Part shown: positions 21,441-32,990 of the stretch, in pieces | How positions within the stretch are numbered: the first letter of the stretch is position 1 | How the letters are laid out: each line of letters starts with the position of its first letter | Source of the DNA: Casuarius casuarius | Taxonomy: Eukaryota > Chordata > Aves > Casuariiformes > Casuariidae | Assembly (NCBI GenBank): GCA_003342895.1 | Contig: PTFA01000317.1 | Span: 470,467-534,466 of the forward strand | Direction: 5' to 3' | Length of the DNA stretch: 64,000 nucleotides | Position numbers and translations under genes: made by a program | Notes under the pieces: model-generated | What the model was told of the DNA's origin: nothing | Seen by the model: the letters and a program-made list of their open reading frames with translations, nothing else | Database searches by the model: none

Positions 21441-22930
21441 TAGCTGTTCTCCCACATAGCTCATTACGTTGCTCATAGACATGAGGATACTTTTCTCCAG
21501 CCAGCAGCACCTTTCTGAGCAGCCCACAAGCATCTCCTTCCCTTCAGCATCCCAGCACCAAAGGACGATCGCTGTTACCCAGCCCATGGCTACCACCCAC
21601 CTTCCTCTCTGCCCTTGGGCAGCGTTGTGCAGTGCAAAGCTGCAAGTCTCAGTGCTCCAGTCCCTTCCCCAAACCCTGTTATTCCGCAGGAGGCATGCGG
21701 GAAACCCTGCACGGGCTCAGTCACCCAGGATGCTGGGTTTTTGGGTGTACGTCCTGGGCAGGGGCATGGCTGGGGGGTTCACTCAACTTTTGCCCAGAGC
21801 CATATGGATCAGCCTGTCTTCCGCTTTGAGCTGTGCAGGGATTCCCGCTTTTCCCGCCTGCTTTGCACACACTCGGAGCTGCAGAGGCTCTGCTCTGGGC
21901 CGGCCACCCAGGGGTTAAGTCCCAGCCCTTCTTGCTGTTCTGCCTCCTTATGAGGAACAGCCTTTGCAGGGCTGCAGAAAGGCTCTTTCTTTCCCCAGCA
22001 GATCTCTGGGAATGAAAAGTCTGTGTTCCAGATATTAAATTACTCATAAAATAGTTGGCCTGTCCCCGAGGCGGCTCGGCAACCCCCCCCCCGGCCCCCG
22101 CCGCCCGCTCTGACGGGCTGCTGATGTGCATCTGCATGTCACCTCCTGCTACAAGGTCAATCTCTCCAATTTAAAGCAGCAACGTCGGAAAGCAAACCAG
22201 ATTTCAGCCAGAATTAGCTTCAAATGGAGCATTCAGGGGACTCGTGCTGGGAAGGGAATGCGGGAGGGGAAGGACCAGCTGAGCCGAGCTGCGGGGTGGT
22301 GTGATGCTGCCTGCGCACACCCGTGCAGCAGGGCACCCTGCGCAGCGCCGGGGCTGGAGGGGGGCAGCCGATGCCGCCCTGCCCTTGCCGTGCTGGGGAA
22401 GGAGGGATGGGTGCTTGGGCATCCCCCAGCCTGCGGTGCCGGGCGCGGGGAAGGGGGGAAAGGATCCGTCCCCACGGCCCCGCTACGGCTTTTGCAACAC
22501 TGGCCCGTGGCCCTGGCTTTGCAGACAGCCGCTTCGCCCCGTGGGAGGCCACTCGGGCCATCACGGCCATCGGTGACCTACAATGCAGCGCGGCTGCAAG
22601 GAGGGGCGGCTGGGACGGGGTTTCCATGGGGACGAGCGGGGACGGGGAGCCTGGCCGGCGTTCAGCTCCAGGCGCAGCTTTCCTCGACGTCGGGCCCGGC
22701 TCCTTCCGCTCCGTTTCTCGCCGGGCCTCCCGCCCTCCTCCCGGAAAGGAGCAGCATCTCCCGCGGCACAGCCCAGGGCAGGGCGCTGCTGTGTCGGATG
22801 CCCCTCGTTTCATCCCCGCTCTGGCCTCTTCCTTGCACGAGGAGGAGCAGGAGACGGGACTGGGATGCAGGAGGGTTTGGGGAGGAGCAGAGCATGGTCT
22901 GAATTGTCTTTTTTTGTCTCTGCTTTCCTT
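21441..22930. other. Intergenic, GC- and CpG-rich block
   Basis: From about 22070 to 22860 the sequence is very GC-rich with frequent CG, including a C-rich tract at 22080-22110. It contains long overlapping open frames on both strands (up to 309 codons on the minus strand at 22220-23149) that have no recognisable domain and are typical of stop-poor GC-rich DNA. It could be a weak or orphan CpG island. Confidence 0.4.
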
Positions 22931-22935
22931 CCAAG

Positions 22936-22998
22936 GTGACTGTGGGCAAACTGGTAAACCCCTGAACACCTCAGTTTTCCCGCAGCTAGGAATAGACC
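22936..22998 (+). repeat. Possible MIR SINE core fragment
   Basis: gtgactgtgggcaaactggt followed by cacctcagttttccc resembles the MIR core 'gtgaccttgggcaag ... gcctcagtttcc'. The match is by eye and short. Confidence 0.4.
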
Positions 22999-25925
22999 CC
23001 GCTTTGCTGCATACCTGTGCTATCGGCCTTGCTGGAGAGGTACAGGCAGGGGTTTTAAATCCTCGTTTTGCACTGTCCATCGGGAAGATAAGCTGAGATC
23101 TCAGCTGACGCGAGGCTGTGAGACGAGCCCCAAGCTCCGTCCTTGTCACATATGTAGCTGTTGCCTCGCAGGACGTGAGTCGAGAGGCAGGCGCTCGTGT
23201 GAATTAGTACCCAGGGCACGTAGCAGCCATACGCACCAAATGCAAACCACACACATCACATGCAAAGCACAACGCACTTCTGGCACGCAGCGCAAGAGGG
23301 ACGTGTGAGCAGGCTGGGCAGCCTGTACCAGCGTGCAGGAGCCCGGCGTTGCTCTCCGCTGCCCTGAATCTTGCATTTGCAAGTGGAGGAAAAATTGTGC
23401 AAGAGAGCTAGGAGCACAGAGCACAGTGAGACACTGCCGGGTGCAGCCTCGCGAGGGCTGCAGAGCTGCAGAAGGGTCCCCAGGGAGATGTGCGCAACAC
23501 ACGTGGACACATACCTGAAATACCCATCTGGTTTTTAAACAGGAATTATCTGAGAGTCGGCAGCGCTGACTGACTCGGAAAAAGCAGGGGCTGGAGTCCC
23601 GGAGGCTGCAAAGCAGCCCCCAGCGTGTGCACTATTAAAGCAGCCCCCAACGGCTGAATGCCGCTGCCCAGCACTCCCTCCTGTTCCCATTATGTGCCAG
23701 GAGAGCTTTTGTCTGGAGATGTTGGCATGTGCAGTCGCCAAGGAGACGGGAACAGCGGCAGGTCATCAGCGATGCTTCCAGACGAACGCAGAGGGAGCCG
23801 GACAGCGATGCACATCCCGGAGCGGCTTCGGCGAGGAGCGGCGGGCGCCGAGCGAGCTGCCGAAGGGAGGCTCAGGCTTCACATCCCTCCTGGCATCCTG
23901 CGCTGTCTGAGACGCACGTGTGCAACGGCTGCAGCTTCCACCCAGATCCTGCTCTGCAGCCTGGGGAAGGCGATGAGGGTCTGTGGGAGAGTCAGGTCCT
24001 GGGTGCAAAAGGTTTTTGCCCAGAGTTTTGGTTCCTGGAGAGCCCCCAGCCGTGCGGGTACGTCAAGCAAACTGGTTCTTCCTTTGCAGATGCACTGAAA
24101 ACCAGACCTCAGTGTAACCGAGGAATAGCCACTGAAGCAAAAGCTAATGACTCCAGCAAAACCTGTTTGGCCTGATGCTGCTCCCTGCGGTGGGAGTGGG
24201 AGCAATGCCCTGCATCCTCCCGGGTTAAATCCAAACCCGGGATGTCTGGGCTGCCCTTCCAGTGCTGCTCTGCACGTGGCCGTGACCCCTCTGCTGGCGT
24301 CCCATGGGGCTCTGCTCGAGACTGCCTCAGCCTAGGAGATGTTCACACCAACGGCTGAGGGCCAGGCACCAGCTGTGGGAAGACCCAGCATCCGCAGATA
24401 CTTGGGTTATGCTTCTGTAATAGTATTTGAGCTCTGTTCTCAGTGGTCCTGCCAATGCCACCAGCCCCACGCAGGGGAGCACAATCCCCAGTGATGCTGG
24501 AGGAGACCTCAGACCACTGTAGATGCAGCACTCAGTGCTCCCTTCCCACCAAGGGTGCCTGGCCCTGCGCTTAGATGAGCACCAGAGAAAGGCATGGATC
24601 AGCATTCCCTTCTCTGCTCTGGGGTGGTCTCCTGGGACAGGCTGGGGAAGACAGAAATAGATAGTTGTCTCTCTCTCTACCATCCATGTGAGTCCTCTGC
24701 AGCCCCTCTGACTCTTCCCTTAGGTTCAGAATGAGTCCTGGCAATTCCCTATCCATCGTTCTCTCTCTCCTTCCACCTACATCACGCTTGTCCCTCAGGC
24801 TTGCTGAGAAACAAATCCCAGGAGCCCAAGTTATAGGCCAAACAGTATTTTGCAAACAGCATTTTTTTTTTTTTGACTCAGAGGAGGACCTGTTGTCTCA
24901 CTGAGCAGAGAAAGAAGGGAAGGAAAAGCCTTTTTGCATAGTATGGAGTGACAATTCTGCAGGTGTGATGTTTTGTATGGCTTCAGAACAAGCTCATTAA
25001 TGTATTTGCAATGAATGTGCACCCAGAGACACGCATGGAGTTGGTGGAAATAATATCACCTCTGACAGGTAAAACCTGGAACGAACTCAGTCCTGATGGG
25101 GTTGTTAGGCCCCTTAAAAGAAAAGAGGAGCAGGCTAAACTGGGGGAATAAACAAAACAGTCAACTCGGTAAGGGTAATAAAAGAGCCTTCAAGGAGGAA
25201 CAAATACTAGGTGAGTTTATGAAACGCCTTAAGACTCTGCTGCTTTCACAGACCCAATCTGAAGCCACCAGTGATTGCCCCAACACGCAATGGAGACAGC
25301 AGCTCCTGCCACTTGTCGAGCTAGGACCCTACAGGAAGATACTGAGGATGAGTGTGAAGGGAAAGGTAGTCCAGCAAGGCATCCAGGAGGCTTGGAGGAC
25401 ATGGCATGGGGTTAAAGGAGGATTCCAGGTGTGCAAGCAGCAGGAAGATGCACGAGGTCCAGCTGGACCTGCTGAAGGTCGTTAGGAGCCTTGCACACCA
25501 CTGAGCACCACAACGCGGAGCTCAAAGAGGCTGCAGCCACCAGCTGCAGCAGGATGCCTGGGAGTCGTCCCGGAGGGAGGGCAGAGTTCGCCCTCCTCCG
25601 TGAGTCCCGGCACACGTCCCCCTCAGGTCACAGGCACAGGCTCATTAGGTGTCTGCACCAACAGCGCTCGGAAGAGCCAAACTTCTTCCTCTTCGCAGCT
25701 GAAGTGGGGCCACGCATGACTTGTCCTCCTTCTGGCAGAATTTCTCATCATCCCACAGCTCCCATATGTATTTGTGAGGTTCTGCCTCGATTTTCAGCCT
25801 CATACCCTGTTTTTCTTTTTTTTTCCTTGTAAAATGCATTACAGGAATGTCAGAAGTGTCTGAATATCGTGCATTCATGACCCCAAGGACCTGTACCAGA
25901 GAATCCAAGCAACCCGAGCCCTGGC
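22999..25925. other. Intergenic sequence, nothing recognised
   Basis: No gene or clear repeat. CpG-rich near 23780-23900, and a short poly-T run at about 24860. The block 24050-24180 has an enhancer-like texture, but nothing specific can be claimed. Confidence 0.4.
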
Positions 25926-25929
25926 GGAC

Positions 25930-26075
25930 AGAATCATGACCTATTTATTATTAACGCATTTTAGTGCCTGTGATTCTAGATTCAATGTATTTAATTTTTA
26001 AAGACAGCTTACGCTGTTCTGAGTTTTGTTTAATTTTTTTGCTGCCAGAATTAAAATGTGAGTGGTTTCAAATAA
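25930..26075. promoter_or_regulatory. Candidate conserved non-coding element
   Basis: AT-rich block with TATTTATTATTAACGC, CAATGTATTTAATTTT and GAATTAAAATG in otherwise GC-rich DNA; no coding frame or repeat signature. Confidence 0.2.
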
Positions 26076-27150
26076 CCACCACTTTCCCAAATTGCATTTC
26101 ACCTTAAATGCCCAAGGTCTTCCCTTGACCCAAGTTTCGTTCTACCATCACTTGTGTCTAGGAGTGCTTGGATGGGCTGATTTAAATGTCACAGGAGAGA
26201 AGCAGTGGCCCCCCAGGTTTTCTTTAGCAATTTGCAGCCGTGCAGGATCGACCTTCGGTCAAATGAATTGGGTTCAGCTGCACGTCTGGCTGCTCGTGGT
26301 GTGGCACAGTTACTTGGCACGGACTCCTGGCACAGCCTGCGAGCTTCAGCAGAGGTTACAGCCACTCTGCCTCTGCGCAGGACCACCGCGGTGCTCTCCT
26401 TCATCCTTGCTCCATCCTCACATCCTTCCTTCTGATCTCTGCATCCCCACAGTCAGTCTGGCCCTGAAAAGCCCTGAAGCATCTGTGGACATATCCTTCC
26501 TCTATCACAGTCCTCTCCATGCCCTGGATTGCTTCTCCCCTGTTTGCCAAGTCAAGGTGATCTGCTCCAGGAGGTAGGGTGTAAGGAGGATGACTTAGGG
26601 TCAATGGTCCCTTTTGTCCTCGGCCACCACAGCTGGCAGTTCAGTGGCTGTTGGCAGCACACGATGCAGAGACTTTTCCCCAAAACTCGGTAAGCTTTTC
26701 CCTCCTGGATAGGCTTTTCCCCACATTGCTCCTGGCAGGGGTGTCTCAAAATGAAGACAAGAAGCGATGTTCTCAAAATGGGACTGGAGCCCATTTACAA
26801 GGTCCAGAGGGCATTTTGCCGGGGGGGGGAGCAGGACACCCCACTACTCCTTAAAGCAGCTGGGTAAAAACAGAGTTCAGAAGTCACATTTCCTAAAAAG
26901 AGCATTTTAAAATTAAAGTTTGGTCCAAACGAGTGGGGATTTCACCACAAAGAAAATTTGTTCCACACCCAGATGGTAAGGAATGGTGCTGGCTTCAAGC
27001 ATTCCCCAACCGCGAGTCAGATCCTCAAAATACTGAGGGCTTTTTGGTCTAGTTTCCTAAGAGCTGGGGCTTATGCAATTTTCCTGGGCCTGACCTGTAT
27101 GTCACATAGCTCCTATTAAGGCAGGGTGTGCATTGGAGCGCAGAGCTGAG
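26076..27150. other. Intergenic sequence, nothing recognised
   Basis: No gene features. A poly-G run lies at about 26820. Confidence 0.4.
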
Positions 27151-27169
27151 TGAGAAGGACTATAGACAC

Positions 27170-28400
27170 GTTTGCACCTTCTTCCATCCCCGGTCCCGAC
27201 ATATCCTTCGCGGCCGTCTTGCAGGCTCTGCAGACGCAGACAAGGCGCGGGGGCAGCACACGTTTCGGGGTGGACTGTTTGACATTTCCGAGCCGCTGAG
27301 GCTATTGTGCCGCTTGTTTTTGCTTCCCTGTTAATCAGGGGTCTGTCTGCTCTTTAAAAGGGTGGAACACAAAGGGCAAAATGTCGCAGCGGGGGACAGC
27401 TACGCTCAGGCCAGGAAAACCCAGCCGACATTTTCTCTCTTCCCGAGCTTTACCACTAGATGTCATAGGAAAAGCGATGTTGCCGGCCCTGTTGGGATCA
27501 CCCAGCTCGGATTTCGGGGAACGGGCCCGGCCGGCAGCGGGGAAGCGGTCAGCGATGGCCCCTGCGCGGGTCCTCCTGCCTTCGCGGGACCGCGGCGCGG
27601 GGGACACGTATGGCATCTCACACGGTGGCTTCCCAGCCTCCGCCTCGGTGGCTTCCCAGCCTCCGCCTCGGTGGCCCTCGCGACGCTTTGTCTGGCCGCG
27701 GCGCCCCTGGAAAAGCAGCGCCTGGGATTCAGGGTTCAATGAACATTGAAATGCAACTGAAACCTTTTTCCCAGCGCCTGGCTAAGCCGCCCGCTCGGAC
27801 GCTCCCAGGAGGGAGCCGCACGTCACCCTTTCTCAAAGGGGCGATGCTGTCACGCCGGGGCCCTCGGCACCTACAGCAATATGGTTCCCTCAAACAAGTC
27901 GGACAAACAAGGCCTTTATAGGCACATTCTTTTCTTCTGGAGTGGAAGGGAGAGAGACAGAGGGAGAATTCGGAGGCGTCCCACAGCAGCGGAGAAGCAT
28001 ACAAAGGCCGGCAATGAAAGGGGCGCCTGCAAATCCTCTTAGGGCCGTCGCTGTATGCATATTCTTATCCCTGCCCCATCTGCTGGGAGAGATCCCCCGG
28101 GTGCGGGGGGACGGGGGGCTCGCTCTCCTCCCCGCTCCGCTAAAACAAGCAGAATGCATTCAGGGAGTGAGAATGGGATGAAAGGGAAGAAAGGCCGTGC
28201 CACGTCGGTGCAGATCCCGGTGGTAAATACAGCTCTGCCGATGGCCGTGGCGGGTGCAGGGAGGGGGCCTTAGTTACAGCGGGGGGAAATCCCACCGTGC
28301 AGGGGGAGGGGAAAGTGGCTCCGGCCCCGTTCCCGCGGCCCCAGCCCCGAGAGAAGAGACCGGGACAAGACCGGGTCTGGCCAAGCCGTGACATGTCCTC
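27170..28400. promoter_or_regulatory. Orphan CpG-rich block without an assigned gene
   Basis: Repeated CG-dense stretches (for example 27475-27690 and 28085-28130, 28305-28400) about 14 kb from the EPHB2 start and 9 kb from C1QB. No exon with recognisable coding potential is attached. A 23-base unit (ggtggcttcccagcctccgc...) is repeated about 2.3 times at 27624-27677. Could be a CpG-island promoter of a non-coding RNA, an alternative EPHB2 promoter or an enhancer island. Confidence 0.35.
27624..27677 (+). repeat. Short tandem duplication, 23-base unit
   Basis: Two exact copies of a 23-base unit at 27624-27646 and 27647-27669, plus a partial third. Lies inside the CpG-rich block. Confidence 0.85.
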
Positions 28401-31400
28401 TCCGGTGGGGACCTGGAGGGAGGCGTATGGTGGGACTCCAGGGGCAGTTAAGGCAACTTGGCCCCACGGAAAGCCAACACGTTCATGCCGGCCACACCAA
28501 CCCGAAGATGCCTTGTCCCACACGAACGGGGCCACGCTGGGGCATCATGGCCCTACTGACAAATGCACAACTCCTTTAATGTCAGGAAGCCCTCGGGCGC
28601 TCAGGGAGCACTTGCTGGTCTGCAGCATCGCATAGCTGTCACTGCCAGGGGATCCTCCTCATCTCTGGAGGGACAGGGTGGTGGGTAAGAGGAATGATTT
28701 CAGATTTTTGCAGTGAGAGTGTCCTGAAGGCCTTATGTTCCCTCTACTGAAACCAACAGTAAAACAGGTTCTGATGGCAGTGGAGAGACGTTAGCCCTGG
28801 GTGGGAGCTACAGCAAAGAAGACAGAGTAATGGCACATTTTTTGCAGATGAGGTCAGAAGGACTAGATCTATCCCACAAGAGCCAAAGGAGTGTGAACAG
28901 CTTCCTGACACTTCTTTGATGACAACAGTTGTCAGGACCAGAGGGGACATGTGGGACCACAGCAGAAGGAGGGCAGCAGCTTCCGGAGCCTGGAGCTGGG
29001 CTCACACAGCTTGGACACAACGAGAAACCGAGCCCAAGCAACATACCCCAGTCTAAGTCTTCAGCCACTTTTGGGGAGGACTGATGTGCTCGTCTGGCGA
29101 TGCCACTGGCTTGCACACACTGCAGCGGTATGGAGAGAGCGGGGAAGACGTGATGTTCCCTCTCACATGGGCTGGAGATTTATTTAATTACTGCAGTTAA
29201 AACAGCTTGTGTCTCTTTCTAGCCTGGCACCAGTCCAGTCCAGGGAGCGGTCCTTCCTCGCTGGTGGCCTGGAGCCAGTGCTCCAGGAGCCCTTCCAGCT
29301 CTGCCGTGACGAGGTTGGGTCATGCACTGGGAGAACATCACTTTCCTGCAGCTGGGTGGGGATATCAGGGAAGGGAGGGAAAAGTGCTGGAGAAGCAAAG
29401 AGAGTCAGGATATCTGAGGTCTCTTCAGGAGCCAACGGAGCAGAGGGACATGACGAGGAGTAGGGCTGAGGAGAGCGGGCAGGCATGAAGTGGTGGCAGC
29501 TCCTTCCCATCTGGGGAGCTCCAGAGCCCTGTGGCAGAGGTGGATTTCAACAGACCGGACCTAGGTAGTACATCCATTATCTGTGGGATGCTTTTCTCTT
29601 TATCAAGCACGGAAATGACTCATGAACAGGTCAGGTAACTCCTTGTGCTGAGGTGGTGATGAAGGTCACAGTGACTGTGTGCGGCTCTCCAGGTGAGACA
29701 GTGCTAGACGCAAACAGCAATGGACTGAAGACAATCCCTGGTGAAGCCTGAACTGCCTGCCTGGAAGGTGCCGTGGGACACCCACATCAGTCTGCTGAGT
29801 GATACCGTTTTGACAGGCTGCCCCATGCACGACCTGAGTTTGCAGCATCGTCTCTCAAACCCAGATAGCTGCTTGGTTCACTAGCACAGCCTGGTCCCTT
29901 TGATCTGTGGAAGGAAAGCTCTGTGAGCCTTCCCTGCGCCTGGGTTGCTGCCGGCAGCAGTGCCCACCAAGCTGCAGAAGATACTGCCTTTCAGGGAGTA
30001 TCTGCTTCTCACTTTGGGTTGCCCATGTCATCTCAGTGCATGATAACACCTCACATCCAAAGCAAGAGGTTAGACCCCCATGGGCACCCACAGTCATGGC
30101 TCGCTCCCCTGCGATTGCTCCTGGAGAAAGGAGCTGGCTCAGCTTTAGGCAGCTCCTCTTGTCCCAGCTAAACCTGCACTTTGCAAGGCTCAATAAGCCA
30201 ATGAAGGCTGCATATTCTCACCTATCGTCCCAGACCTCCTTGCTCCCTACAGGTAGCCTCAAAACTCCCTAAAGCTGAGAAACAAACATGCTGTTTCACT
30301 TCAGTTTACCTTGTCTTACTTTACTTGCCTTGCATTTTGTGCAAGTTCCTGCCCTGCAGAGGAACCTGTCTTCTGGCAGTGGAAGAGTGCGTCCCTAAAT
30401 CACAGAGCTATTCTCCCAACGAGCTGGCATAACTACATTTCTCCTCTTCCACTGCACACACTCTGCTCTGCTCTCTCCCATGGAGAGATGTGCAGACAGG
30501 GATGTGCTATGACCGATGCATTCAACCATAACAAGGTCACTAAGAACCGTAGACAGAGAAAGGAAGTGTTTTCTCTTTTCCAGCTTTCTGTGAAGATGGG
30601 AGAGACCTAGCAGATAAATGTCCGTTGAACCAGCAGTCCTGGGGGATGAGCAGGGAGGGAAAGCCTACGCTGCCCTCTGAATCCTTTGCATGCCTTTTGC
30701 TTTGCTGAAGCTCAGGCAGCTCGGGTGAGTGGAGGCTGTAGTTATCCTGACTGGCTGAGGAGGACTGAGCTCTGGATATTAGGAGAGCATTGCGTGCAAG
30801 TGCCAGCAAGTGGCTTTAGAGCCCTCCAAGTCCAATGCTACAGCACCCGGCTCTAACACTAATGAACTGTTCAGCCTGCACTAATGCCCTTGCTGGTCAG
30901 GCAGAAGATCTCTCCTTTGAGCACCAGAGTTGCTGGAGGTGAGTGCGAACAAGGGAAGACTTCTCCAGGACTTAGGCTCAAAGTGAGAGGAAGCCCAGCT
31001 CCACAGACAGGGGCTGCATCATCCGAATGCTCACACACATAAACACTTGTGACCACAGCCCTGTTCAAAGCTCACACGAAGGTGCTGATTGCCTGGTGGA
31101 CCAGACTGGGACAAGCGCTGATCAAAGAGGGAATGGTGAAAAAGGAAAAGAGGTGTGTGTGGACACTGGCCCATCTCGGTGTCCCTGGCTTGACTTCAGT
31201 GATCTACCACTCCTGTCCCCTTCACTGCTGCTTCCTTGACTGGGAGGACTGGTGATGTCTGTACCCCATGAAATACAACCTCATGAAAAGCACCATCAAG
31301 ACCTTGTTTTCCAGTGAATGTAGGTGTCCACCTGCACCACGTCCTCAGCTTCCAGGGAATCCTCATTGCAGAGCTGCATGGTGCTGAGTACTTTGCCGGT

Positions 31401-32195
31401 GCTGATCCCCTGGAGAACATCTCGGTTAGATGCAGGAGTGCCTGATGCGCACTGGAGCAGTGCTCTATCCACCAGGTGCCCCTCTCTGTGAATGACAGCG
31501 TTAGACACTTCAGAATGAGGTAAAGTTTGGGCATAATCCATTGCCAAGGGAAGTTTCCTGGCTGTCTGCATAGGTAGGAGTCCTTAACATGTGAGAAGAA
31601 AAGGTTCAACACGGAACAAAAGTCAGGATTGGACTTTCTTCTGCCTGTGGTGAAAAGCAGGGCATCTGCTTTTTTATTATTTGTTACTCTAAAGAGAGCA
31701 TTTAGATGTCTTCAGTGTCCATCAAGCACCAACACACTTGTAGCTCTTGTAGAGCTCATATCCCACCCAGCAGCTCCTGCAGCCTTGTTTCTTGCAATTG
31801 CACGTATTTCTCGTCTTGACTCTCTCCTCCCCTCCCTCCTCCAGGCTCGGCTCTGCTGGGAGGGGCAGCTCGTTCCTGGAGCCCCTGGAAGACCAGGGGG
31901 CCGGGCTCGTGCAAGCACGCGCTGGGGTCTCTCGGGTGCTGAGCGATGCTCTCTTTCCACCCGAGCGTGCGTGCAGAGCTGGGGCGACAGGGGACGAGAC
32001 CTGCCCACCTGCCCACCGCAACGCCAGAGGCCCCAGCGCCCGCAGGGGCTGGAAGGGTTGCGCTCCTGCTGCTATCCGCACTGCATCCGAGCTGAACTCG
32101 CAGCAGCTCCCTGAGGTTTTTGGCTCCGCTCGCCACACTGGCCAACTCCCTTTTGGCAGTGTTCCTCCCCGCGCCGGGCTCCGGGGCTCCACTGT
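28401..32195. other. Intergenic sequence, no gene confirmed
   Basis: Nothing recognised. A minus-strand frame at 31296-31571 has protein-like composition but no known family (see findings). Other frames look random. Confidence 0.4.
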
Positions 32196-32199
32196 TTGC

Positions 32200-32360
32200 T
32201 TATCTAATGCTGTGATTTAACACAGACGCAGGAACTCACACACTCTCTCCCAGTCTCCTTCAAATTACTTTATTGCTTCCTGTCAACTAGCCGAGCATAT
32301 CCTGTTAATATACAATCCCCAATGAGCAGTTTTCACAGCATAATCCCCCTTTGTCAGATA
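32200..32360. promoter_or_regulatory. Candidate conserved non-coding element with GATA-type words
   Basis: Contains GCTTATCTAATGC, TGATTTAACACAG, GTTAATATACAATCC and GTCAGATAACACAG. AT-rich against GC-rich flanks, no coding frame. Confidence 0.2.
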
Positions 32361-32790
32361 ACACAGTTCACCTCCCGACGGATGCCCAGTTCTACCAGTC
32401 GAGCATCAAAGGATGCAGGATCCCGGGACTGAGCAGGTATTTTCCAGCAAAGCGGGTCTGTGGTCTTTGTTGTTTTTAAAGATAAATCCTGGCGCTCCAA
32501 AATGCGCTGGCTTTCTGCCAGTTTTGTGTTATTTCCAAGGCTACGTCCAGACGACATCTCTCAGTGGACGGCAATGCTGAGGGCTGCGGTGGCAGCGAGG
32601 GTCCTGCTGTCGGAGCTTTGCTCCCATCTCTCACACCCCACTGCCCGGGGGGACTGTCCCGCTTGGGGCAGTGTCTTTATCCAGCTGCTGCAGTGGGACA
32701 GGAGTAACTTTGGGTGCTGCAAGAGCAGCTGTTCCCTGCTGGAAGCCTGGCATTTGTGTCGGAGAGATCAGCTCAGGAGACACGCATAAA
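32361..32790. other. Intergenic sequence, nothing recognised
   Basis: No gene or repeat features identified. Confidence 0.4.
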
Positions 32791-32794
32791 TCCC

Positions 32795-32990
32795 AGAAGT
32801 GTTGGTGGGGAGCCCTAAGGGGTCTCTGGTCCAACATGGGCATGCAGTGGGACTATCATTAACACCACATCAGGGCAGATGTGGCTACGTACAGCTGAGT
32901 CTCGGAAACCCTCACGGATGGCAAGATCCCAAGGGAAACTGCAGCAGAGGTTCTTGTGCAAACAGACTGCTTGTGAAGGGCTCCTTGTGC
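32795..32990 (-). repeat. CR1 LINE 3' end fragment
   Basis: ggtctctggtccaacatggg, later tacgtacagctgagtctcgg and aaaccctcacggatggcaag, match in order the reverse complement of the CR1 3' region ('tccagccgagtcttgaaaacctccaaggatgg'). Confidence 0.7.

Noticed and set aside
22220..23149. 309-codon minus-strand open frame
   Set aside because: Lies in GC-rich DNA where stops are rare, is overlapped by equally long frames on the + strand, is Pro/Arg/Ser/Ala-rich, and has no recognisable domain or conserved start context.
27724..27870. Possible coding exon in the orphan CpG block
   Set aside because: Short frames without splice consensus pairs or family features.
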